Positions 33,832-40,038 of a stretch of 40,038 bases of DNA are shown here, one piece after another; within the stretch, counting starts at the first letter, position 1; every line of letters begins with the position of its first letter. The position numbers and the translations under genes are program-made. This stretch comes from Pseudomonadota bacterium (GTDB lineage: Bacteria; Pseudomonadota; Gammaproteobacteria; Burkholderiales; Thiobacillaceae). The stretch spans positions 1-40,038 of the forward strand of contig JAJZSR010000006.1 of the NCBI GenBank assembly GCA_021849595.1, in the 5' to 3' direction. The notes beneath the pieces were generated by a model. That model saw only the letters and a program-made list of their open reading frames with translations. It did no database searches and had not been told where the DNA came from.

Positions 33832-36451
33832 TCAGAAGCGATAAAGAACGCCCAAGCTAAACAGGCTTTCGACAGTATCCATGCCGACCATGTCCGGCTG
33901 CCCGGCGGCCGTAGTCAAATCAAGGGCCGGATATTTCGTGTAAGAATACTCGGCGCGCCAGAACACATCTCGCGTGGCCGGCAGTTCCACACCTACGCCG
34001 AACCGCCTGCCCCTTGAGCGATTGTTCTCATCATAGGGTGAGCTGTTTCCCTGTATGTAGATCGTGTGGAAGCTGGTGTCCTGCAGTCCGTAACTGGCGT
34101 AAAGCATGCCGCCGCCCGCCAGCACGTAGCCCGCCCGCAGTGACGCCCCGTAGCCGCCGTTCTTCCTTAAGCTATAAGTCCTACCCCCTCCGCTGGTGAC
34201 CCGCTCGTGCGCCCAAGCCGCATTGCTCGCCTCGGCCTCAAGCTCCAGACCTGCATACACCCGGCCCCAGGCGTGACCGTAGCCCGCGAACACCCCGGGA
34301 GTCACGCCAAACCCGCCATAACCGGCCAGGAGGTTAGTGGCGTCGTTACCGTGGTAAGCATCGAGAGAGGTGGTCAACGCTCCATGCCCGATCTCAACCC
34401 CGCCATAAAAGCCGGAATAATCAGGCACAGGCGGCGCCAGCCGAGATTTCCGGTCAGCATCGAAATGCCAGCCCAGCCCCAGGCGGAACAATCCTTCGCG
34501 GTTGCGGAAATCGTCCGCCCCCGTCTGATAGTTCATGACATAGCCGTCGTAGTTGGTGTAGGTGTAATCCAGGCGCACGAAGGCGTTGCCTGCGGCCCAA
34601 GCCTCGACGCCGAGGCCGTAGCGGCGGCCGTTCTGCGTGTTGTTCTGAGCAAAGCTCACACCGTCGTCGCGCGTGTAATCGGTATGAAAATCCGTGCGCA
34701 CCACGCCGGCACGACCATACAGCATGCCGCTGTCCAGCACGTAGCCAAGGCGAGCACTGAGCCCATAGCTGTCCCCGCTTTGCGCGCCGAACACCCGCCC
34801 GCCCGGGTAGTGGTTGTGGGTCCACCCAAGATTGCTGTTGTCTCCTTCCAATTCCAAACCCAGGTACCAGGGGTTGAACTCGACGCCATAACCGGCGAAT
34901 ACGCCGCCCACCGCGGCGCTGTCGCCAAAATCGGAAGTCAGCGTCCCATTCCCCGGGCGCGGGCTGAACAGCGTCGTGTTGAGTCCGCCGTAGCCCGCCT
35001 GCACGCCGCCATAGAATCCGCCGATGCCGGTAGGCGCGCGCAGCGCGCTGGTTAGCGCGCCCCCCTCGAAAGACTTCAATGGCGCGAACTGGCTGCCCAG
35101 CGTGAACATGACCTGGTTGCGCGTGTAGTTGCCATCGAGCACGTTGGATTCGCGGCGCAGAAAGCGGTAATCGGCGCCGACGTAGACATAGCGGCTGACG
35201 TCGTAGCGCAACCCGACCCCGGCATCGAGCAGCTTGTCGACGCGGTAGGCGCCATCGGTCAGGTCGTAGCCCTGGAAATCGCTGTGGATGTAGGCAGCGC
35301 GCACATTCAGCTTGAGGCGCGGCTGCAGCCAGTGCTCGATGCGCCCACCCACCGTCGTATCCAGCGAGCTGGACGAACCGGCCAAGGTCGTCTCCTCAAC
35401 CGCGCGGTCGACAAAGCCCGTGACCGCGGTCTGGGGATCCGCGAACCATTTGATCTCGCCGCCGAAGTAAGGCGCGCTCACGTCCTGCAGGCGCGCGTCG
35501 CTGTAGTTCTGCAGCAGATGCCCGACATAGGCCTCGCCGGTCAGGCGCTTGGCCAGGTTCACGCTGCCGCCGACGGCCACCCGATAGCCGTCCGAATCGC
35601 GGTGATAACCGTTGTCGTCGTAGTATTGGGCGTAGCGCCGCGTGTCCGTGGCCGCCTGCGCGAACAGGTCGTAACCAGGCACCAGAGTGTAGCTCGCCCG
35701 CCCGCCGAGGGCGGTGAGGGTGCGATCGCGGTCATTGTTGTTGATCGGCACGCCGCTGTCGGTGGTGCCGTTGTCGTAATTCAACTTTTCGTAAGTACCG
35801 CCCAGGCGCAAGGCCACACGGCCCAGGCGCCGGAAGCCGCCGACATAGCCGCGAGTTTCCGTGTACACCGTCGGATACTTGCTGTTGAGCACCGCATCCG
35901 CGGTGGCACGGTCTTCGTGGTTGCGGCTCACGCCTGCACCGGCATAGATATTGGCGCTCGGCGAGAAATCATAGCGCCCGTCGGCATTTGCCCAGTAGTC
36001 CGCAGTATCTTCGGTCGTATGCGTACGATAACGATCGATGTCGGCACCGGCGCTGAAGTTGAGCATGTGCTTGGACCATGCCGATTTTACCGACACCGCG
36101 GGAGAGATGACGGTCACCCAGTCTTGCACCGGATTGGTGGGCGTCGCGTAGATGTTGTCGTCGGTATAGACCCGAGAGGGAAATCTCCGGATAAACAACG
36201 AAAGAACCCCACTTGAGACCTTTTACCTCCGTCTCCGGGTGCGGCACCAGATAAGGCAGCGGCATAGTAGGCAACAGTTTCACGGCCGGTGCCTGCGGAA
36301 ACGGCTGCTGGCGCCTGGCCGGCCCAGTTTCGCCTCCTTGCTGGGTCTGCACCGGGGTAACGGAAGGTTGATCGGCGTACGCAGTGCCGAAAGTGGAGAG
36401 CGCTACGCCAAGCGCGAGCATGATTTTCTTCTTGGTGTGTTTCAGGATCAT
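33832..36451 (-). CDS. three-barrel outer membrane protein, apparent frameshift near the 5' end
   Basis: A signal peptide (MILKHTKKKIMLALGVALSTFGTAYA) and a Pro-rich linker lead to GLKWGSFVVYPEISLS in one frame. The protein continues as VYTDDNIYATPTNPVQDWVTVISPAVSV in another, so one net base is extra (or two missing) at about 36171-36175. Repaired, it is about 872 aa. A large barrel comes first (BBP2-type, residues 10-372 of the second frame). Two related small barrels follow, from GGFYGGVQAGYGG (genomic about 35025-34459) and SGFYGGVEIGHG (about 34419-33835). The C-terminal residue is Phe (LGVLYRF), the usual outer-membrane assembly signal. Without repair only a 174-aa fragment, or a leaderless 788-aa protein from a TTG, could be made. 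Confidence 0.75.
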
Positions 36452-36508
36452 CCCCTGGTTGTTATGTCTTGATGAAGGCGCGCCGGGAAGCACCGAACGA
36501 ATTTTTAA

Positions 36509-36550
36509 ATCCTAAAATAAACGTATAGTTGGATTATTGATAATTCTCAA
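36509..36550 (-). promoter_or_regulatory. FNR-type box and class II promoter for the barrel gene
   Basis: TTGAT-AATT-CTCAA at 36537-36550 matches the FNR consensus TTGAT-N4-ATCAA at 9 of 10 positions. On the minus strand TAGGAT (complement of 36509-36514) is centred 32 nt from the centre of the box, the spacing of a class II activated promoter (box at -41.5). A Fur reading of the same bases (TATTGAT-A-ATTCTCA) matches 10 of 14 and cannot be excluded. The box also lies 63 nt before the regulator gene on the plus strand, where no good -10 is seen. Confidence 0.55.
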
Positions 36551-36613
36551 TTTATTAAATTATTAAACCCAACTTAGTCCTCTGCTCGATGCTTTGCCTA
36601 GCTTCAACAAGCC

Positions 36614-37321
36614 ATGCCTAACAGAGCAAAATGCAACGACATCACTTGGCAGGGCCATGCCGACTGCAGGCATTGCAGCGTTCGTCACCTGGTGCTGTTC
36701 GTCAATCTGGCCGACGCCGACCTCGATCGTACCCTCGCACCCATCGATGAACTGACCTATGCGCCGCAAACCCCCCTGTACCGCGCGGGCGAGCGTGGAG
36801 CGCACGCCTACACGGTACGCAGCGGGCTGTTGAAGCTTGTCCAATACCTACCCAACGGCACGCAGCGCATTGTTCGCCTGCTGCGCCCGGGCGACGTGGC
36901 CGGGCTGGAGATTCTGGTTCGCGGCGCCTACCACCACAGTGCCGTATGCATCGAGGCCACCGCCGTGTGCCGTATTCCCATCGCAGTGCTGAAAGACCTC
37001 GACGCCAGAAAGCCGGCCCTGCACCGCGAGTTGATGGCACGCTGGCAGCGCAGCCTGGATCAGGCGGACAACGTCATCACCCTCTTTTCCACCGGCAATT
37101 CGCAGGCCCGCGTCGCCCGCCTGCTGCTCCACCTGCGCCACCTGCCCGGAGAGGCCGCTTGCAACCTGCTGAGCCGCGAGGACATGAGCGCGCTGCTCGG
37201 CATCACGGTGGAAACCGCAAGCCGCATCGTGGCGGACTTCAAGCGCAGAAATCTGATCAGAACCGACAACGGGCAATGCGAATGCGACACCCCCGGCCTG
37301 CAGGCCCTCGCGCAGGACTGA
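36614..37321 (+). CDS. CRP/FNR-family transcriptional regulator
   Basis: The product is 235 aa: a cyclic-nucleotide-binding-like sensor domain (about 25-145), dimerisation helix and C-terminal helix-turn-helix. The recognition helix is LLGITVETASRIVADF, with Glu200, Ser203 and Arg204 at the positions that give FNR its TTGAT specificity. Cysteines 7, 18, 21 and 119 resemble the FNR cluster set: CRHCSV aligns with Cys20-x2-Cys23 and AVCRIP with the Cys122 region. The position of FNR Cys29 is Val27. It may hold an altered Fe-S cluster, with Cys7 as a possible substitute, or may sense something else. It is divergent from the barrel gene. Confidence 0.9.
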   Translation: MPNRAKCNDITWQGHADCRHCSVRHLVLFVNLADADLDRTLAPIDELTYAPQTPLYRAGERGAHAYTVRSGLLKLVQYLPNGTQRIVRLLRPGDVAGLEILVRGAYHHSAVCIEATAVCRIPIAVLKDLDARKPALHRELMARWQRSLDQADNVITLFSTGNSQARVARLLLHLRHLPGEAACNLLSREDMSALLGITVETASRIVADFKRRNLIRTDNGQCECDTPGLQALAQD

Positions 37322-37340
37322 CTGCGCCCGCCGTGGCGCC

Positions 37341-37366
37341 AAAAAAAAGCCGCCCCATAGGGCGGC
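37341..37366 (-). terminator. intrinsic terminator of the sulfur module
   Basis: On the minus strand GCCGCCC, loop TATG, GGGCGGC is followed by eight T (complement of 37341-37348). It lies 74 nt beyond the DUF1641 stop and ends the dsrE2-tusA-SQR-DUF1641 transcript. The stem could also slow plus-strand transcription from the regulator gene, but no T-tract follows on that side. Confidence 0.8.
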
Positions 37367-37439
37367 GTGTCCGGAGGAGACACGAACTAGGGAGTGAGCA
37401 GCGTCCCGGTCGTCCCTTCCGCGAGCGGCCGGATTCTGG

Positions 37440-38231
37440 TTATCTCGTGCACTGGTGCTGCATGTTGCGCGCCAGCACCAGCAGAAAGCGCAGGGTTTCC
37501 TGGTTCTCCTGCGTGCGCATGAGGCTCCACAGTCCGCCGATGCCGCCCGTCGCGGGCGGGCCCGCCTTGGCTTCGGCGCCGGATTTTTCCAGGCAGGTCA
37601 AAAGGCCTTCCACCATGTCGAGCTTGTTGACCAGCGCGGGCAGGGTTTCCGCCAGCTTCTCCAGCGTGCCGGCGTTGTCCAGGCGTTCCAGCATGCTGAT
37701 GACCCGGTCGCCGCTGCCGCGCTGCAGGCGGTCGAGCAGCGAGAGCCCTCCGCCCACGGCGTCGGCCAGCCGGCTCACCATGTCGTCGGTCAGCGCGTCC
37801 TGCGCCGAGCCCACCAGCCGCGCCATGTCGGCCAGGCGATCCAGGTCGCCGGTGTGCACCAGCTTGGCGATCACCGGAATGGCCTTGGCCAGTTGGGCGC
37901 GGTTGACCTGATCGAGCAGGTCGATGCCGCCCCCCAGGGTTTCCGCCAGCCGGCTCACCATGTCGTCGGTGAGCGCGTCCTGGGCGGAGCCGTACACGCG
38001 CGCCAGTTGCGCCAGGCGCTCCAGGTCGCCGTTGTTCGCCATCTCGGCGAGATAGGGCAGCGCCTTGGCGACGCCGGACCGATTGACCCGGTCGAGCAGG
38101 TCCATGCCGTCCGCAGCCGTAGCCGCCAGCCGGCTCACCATGTCATCGGTGAGCGCGTCCTTGGCCGCCTGGATCAGCCGCGCGGCCTCCTCCGCATCCG
38201 TGGGCGAGGTAGTGTCGAGTTGGGCGTTCAT
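37440..38231 (-). CDS. DUF1641 protein with three 60-residue repeats
   Basis: The product is 263 aa, predicted helical and soluble. Three consecutive 60-residue units start with DALTDDMVSRLA at residues 25, 85 and 145, each continuing GG(I/L)DLLD-x-(V/L)-NR and GDL(E/D)RLA-x-(L/M)AR. The C-terminus GGLWSLMRTQENQETLRFLLVLARN is the DUF1641 hallmark. DUF1641 proteins are often encoded next to SQR-like flavoproteins; their biochemical role is unknown. GGAGGG precedes the ATG, and the SQR-like gene ends 10 nt upstream. It probably forms a complex with that flavoprotein (inference). Confidence 0.85.
   Translation of the reverse strand: MNAQLDTTSPTDAEEAARLIQAAKDALTDDMVSRLAATAADGMDLLDRVNRSGVAKALPYLAEMANNGDLERLAQLARVYGSAQDALTDDMVSRLAETLGGGIDLLDQVNRAQLAKAIPVIAKLVHTGDLDRLADMARLVGSAQDALTDDMVSRLADAVGGGLSLLDRLQRGSGDRVISMLERLDNAGTLEKLAETLPALVNKLDMVEGLLTCLEKSGAEAKAGPPATGGIGGLWSLMRTQENQETLRFLLVLARNMQHQCTR
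37620..38159 (-). repeat. three 180-bp in-frame coding repeats
   Basis: The block CAGCCGGCTCACCATGTCGT (plus strand) recurs at 37767, 37947 and 38127 (plus or minus 1), exactly 180 bp apart. The 3' part of each unit diverges more, but the DALTDDMVSRLA-coding segment is almost identical. These are internal repeats of the DUF1641 gene, not a CRISPR array. Confidence 0.85.
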
Positions 38232-38241
38232 GATGCCCTCC

Positions 38242-39378
38242 TTACAGCAGGCCGCGGGCCGAGGTCCAGTAGAGCTTGTTGTAAGCCGTCTTGAACCAGT
38301 GCACCGCGCGCGTCGGCGGTTGCGGGCTGGGCGGCGTGGTGTAGTTGAACATGGCATAGGTCGCCCGTTCCTTGCCCGCCTGGATGAAGCAGAACACCTT
38401 GCCGTCGTAATCGCGCACCGGCGCGCCCATCTTCACCACGGCGGCCAGGTTCTCGGCGATGACCTCGGCCTCGAAGTGCGCCGTGGAGCCGGCCTTGGAA
38501 ATCGGCAGGTTGGTGGTGTCGCCCACCACCAGGACATTCTTGCCGTGCTCGCCTTCCATGTGCAAGGTGGCGCGGTTGGTGGGCACCCAGCCGTTCTGGA
38601 AGCCGGCCTTCTCCAGCACTTCCATGCCCTTGTGCGCGGGGATGGCGATGAGCAGGTCGTACTTGGTCTCGCTGCCTTCCTCGCTCTTCAGCACCTTGTT
38701 GGCGCCGTCCACTTCCTTCATGTTGAACAGCGTCTCATAAGTGATGCCCATGCGGTCGAACTCGGGCGCCGCCCACTTGGCGACGTTCTCCAGGCTGTGC
38801 ACGCGGCCGATGGGATAGGTGTAATGGAGCTGCACCTTGTCGCGGATGCCGCGATCCTTGAAGTAATCGTTGAGCATGAAGGTGATTTCCAGCGGCGCCA
38901 TGGGGCACTTGTGCGGCACACCCACGGTGATGACCACTCGCCCGCCCTCGAAATTGCGCAGCGCCTTGAACATTTTCACCGCGGTTTCTTCCGTGTAGAA
39001 GGTCTCGGCGTTTTCCGCCAGGCCCGGGATGCTCGCCATCATGGGGCGCGAACCCGTGGCGATCACCAGCACGTCGTAGTCGTAGCTCTTGCCGCTTTGC
39101 GCGTTCACCTGGTTCTTGGCAAAGTGGAATTCGGTCACCGGATCGACGTGGAACTCGATGCCCGGCTCCAGCAGGCTGGCCTGGTCACGGTAGAGCTCAT
39201 CGGGTGTCATGCGCCCAACTGCCACATATAGCAAGCCGGGCTGGTACATGTGCCGGTCGGACGCCGACAGCATGATGATGCGCGCCTTGCCGGATTTGAG
39301 TTCGCCGTGCAGCCGGCGCGCCAAGTTGTTGGCCAGGATGGTGCCGCCCATGCCGCCGCCTACGATCAAAATCTTCAT
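38242..39378 (-). CDS. SQR-like FAD-dependent oxidoreductase
   Basis: The product is 378 aa of the sulfide:quinone oxidoreductase / flavocytochrome c flavoprotein family. The FAD dinucleotide-binding loop is VGGGMGG at 6-12, with VIATGSRP at 105-112 and VVGDTTNLPISKAGSTAHFEA at 284-304. Two candidate redox cysteines are Cys158 (PHKCPMAPLE) and Cys330 (KVFCFIQAG); the third cysteine of type I SQR is absent. A C-terminal amphipathic segment (residues 345-378, rich in aromatic residues) could associate with the membrane. GAGGAG precedes the ATG. It would oxidise sulfide or a persulfide to polysulfur and reduce quinone; the substrate is inferred from neighbours. Confidence 0.88.
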   Translation of the reverse strand: MKILIVGGGMGGTILANNLARRLHGELKSGKARIIMLSASDRHMYQPGLLYVAVGRMTPDELYRDQASLLEPGIEFHVDPVTEFHFAKNQVNAQSGKSYDYDVLVIATGSRPMMASIPGLAENAETFYTEETAVKMFKALRNFEGGRVVITVGVPHKCPMAPLEITFMLNDYFKDRGIRDKVQLHYTYPIGRVHSLENVAKWAAPEFDRMGITYETLFNMKEVDGANKVLKSEEGSETKYDLLIAIPAHKGMEVLEKAGFQNGWVPTNRATLHMEGEHGKNVLVVGDTTNLPISKAGSTAHFEAEVIAENLAAVVKMGAPVRDYDGKVFCFIQAGKERATYAMFNYTTPPSPQPPTRAVHWFKTAYNKLYWTSARGLL

Positions 39379-39446
39379 GTTGGTCTCCTCGTTGGTTTCG
39401 AAAACCGGCGCCCGCCACGAGCACCGTTCACTGCATCACTCCGTAT

Positions 39447-39674
39447 TTATTTGGCCTTGCGCACGAGCACGTGCCACACGCCGCCTTCCTCCCTGGTTTC
39501 GATGAACTCGTGGCCCACCTTTTTCACCCACTCCGGGATGTCGTTGGCCGAGCCTTTGTCGGTGGACAGCACTTCCAGTTCGTCGCCGACCTGGGCCGCC
39601 TTCATGCCCGCGATCAGCTCCATCAGGGGGCCGGGGCAGAAGCTGCCTTTTGCATCGATGATTTTTTTCGCCAT
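39447..39674 (-). CDS. tusA: TusA-family sulfurtransferase
   Basis: The product is 75 aa. The CPxP active site is Cys13-Pro-Gly-Pro16 (GSFCPGPLMELI). TusA-fold proteins carry persulfide sulfur on this Cys. In sulfur oxidisers TusA and DsrE2 encoded together pass sulfane sulfur toward cytoplasmic oxidation. GGAGG lies just upstream of the ATG. The tusA-named tRNA thiolation role is less likely given the neighbouring dsrE2 and SQR-like genes. Confidence 0.92.
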   Translation of the reverse strand: MAKKIIDAKGSFCPGPLMELIAGMKAAQVGDELEVLSTDKGSANDIPEWVKKVGHEFIETREEGGVWHVLVRKAK

Positions 39675-39686
39675 GTGGCGTTTCCT

Positions 39687-39717
39687 CCAATAAAAAATGT
39701 ATGCGCCCGCTTATTGG
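39687..39717 (-). promoter_or_regulatory. inverted repeat overlapping the tusA ribosome binding site region
   Basis: CCAATAA (39687-39693) and TTATTGG (39711-39717) are perfect 7-bp arms 17 nt apart. The arm nearer tusA runs directly into the GGAGG sequence, so pairing in RNA could hide it, or the repeat may be a protein-binding site. Confidence 0.3.
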
Positions 39718-39735
39718 TATAGACCTTCGCGACGC

Positions 39736-40038
39736 TCAGAACGACCACACCTGCGCGCCCTGGGCGTCGGACAGAAACTTGGTGAGCCCCAGCGGCTCGG
39801 CGAAATAGGGTTCCAGGGCCTCCTTCTCGATGCCCATGATATCCATGGCCATGGTGCAGGGATGCACCTTGGCGCCGCCCAGTTCCACCGCCTGTTCGAA
39901 CAGGGTGCGGAAGGCGGGCGCCTTCTTTTCCTCCATCAGCTTGCCCATGGGCCCCTCGACAGGCGGAGCTTCGCTGGAACCCTTGAGGAAATAGCGCAGC
40001 GCATTCATGGAGACGAACACCGTCACCTCCATACAGAT
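39736..40038 (-). CDS. DsrE2-like sulfur carrier, 5' end cut by the window edge
   Basis: At least 101 codons; the frame is open to the right edge, and [12 protein letters not shown] is an internal strand of the family rather than its start. [16 protein letters not shown], then [17 protein letters not shown] with the conserved Cys, then [17 protein letters not shown] are DsrE2 features. The family moves sulfur between TusA, rhodanese and downstream enzymes, and some members are membrane-bound through an N-terminal or central segment. It is upstream of tusA by 61 nt in the same direction. Confidence 0.85.
   Translation of the reverse strand: MCMEVTVFVSMNALRYFLKGSSEAPPVEGPMGKLMEEKKAPAFRTLFEQAVELGGAKVHPCTMAMDIMGIEKEALEPYFAEPLGLTKFLSDAQGAQVWSF

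Noticed and set aside
36171-36175. Phase variation of the three-barrel gene
   Set aside because: The only local features are GGG and CTCTC; there is no homopolymer or tandem tract long enough for frequent slippage.
37620-38159. Regular 180-bp repeats as a CRISPR or other non-coding array
   Set aside because: The units are in frame, 180 bp long without short-repeat/spacer structure, and encode a DUF1641 protein.
1-40038. tRNA, rRNA, riboswitch, prophage or complete insertion sequence
   Set aside because: No cloverleaf, rRNA-like sequence, known riboswitch core, integrase, phage structural gene or transposase was recognised on either strand.

Overview
The window is dense, GC-rich chromosomal DNA of a betaproteobacterium. 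The main reason is the gene string rpoE-rseA-rseB-rseC-mucD-(glutaredoxin)-lepA-lepB-DUF4845-rnc-era-recO-pdxJ, which is the usual betaproteobacterial arrangement. The nadB, ygfX and ygfZ neighbourhood supports this. A module of dsrE2-like, tusA, SQR-like flavoprotein and DUF1641 genes at the right edge, plus an exported DsrE-type protein near the left edge, suggests a sulfur-oxidising or sulfur-trafficking lifestyle. I cannot name a species. No rRNA, tRNA, CRISPR array or complete insertion sequence was seen.

Layout. 0-2.3 kb: a palindromic MITE-like element abutting the end of a two-gene polyamine-type ABC transporter operon (potA, then permease). 2.4-6.7 kb: exported DsrE protein, DUF455 ferritin-like protein, radical SAM protein, a small hypothetical and a ClC chloride channel/exchanger. 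6.7-17.1 kb: a long minus-strand block of core genes for B6 synthesis, recombination, RNA processing, secretion and envelope stress. It starts at a clear sigma-E type promoter in front of rpoE and is full of 1-4 nt stop/start overlaps. 17.2-22.8 kb: nadB, ygfX, ygfZ, alr, dnaB. 22.9-28.4 kb: M20 amidohydrolase, a small repeat-bearing lipoprotein with its own terminator, and an rmuC-mtfA-thioredoxin-aminotransferase operon in which mtfA appears to lack any ATG/GTG/TTG start. 28.5-32 kb: a divergent Nramp-family transporter behind a Fur-like box, YceI, and an APC amino-acid permease.

32-37.3 kb is the accessory part and the best candidate for an undescribed system. An FNR/CRP-type regulator is divergently transcribed from a very long outer-membrane protein made of one large barrel followed by two related small barrels. 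This gene carries an apparent frameshift near its 5' end. Two exported Gly-rich proteins follow downstream. A 9/10 match to the FNR consensus lies in the shared intergenic region, and a TAGGAT -10 element sits at class II spacing in the barrel direction. The regulator keeps the FNR-type E..SR recognition residues but has lost one of the expected N-terminal cluster cysteines. My inference is a redox- or oxygen-controlled cell-surface structure of unknown function.

37.4-40 kb: the sulfur module. DsrE2 (cut by the window edge) and TusA would pass sulfane sulfur. The SQR-like flavoprotein has two candidate redox cysteines, and DUF1641, built from three exact-length 60-residue repeats, is its probable partner.

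Calls rest on reading protein sequences and motifs by eye. No database search was run.
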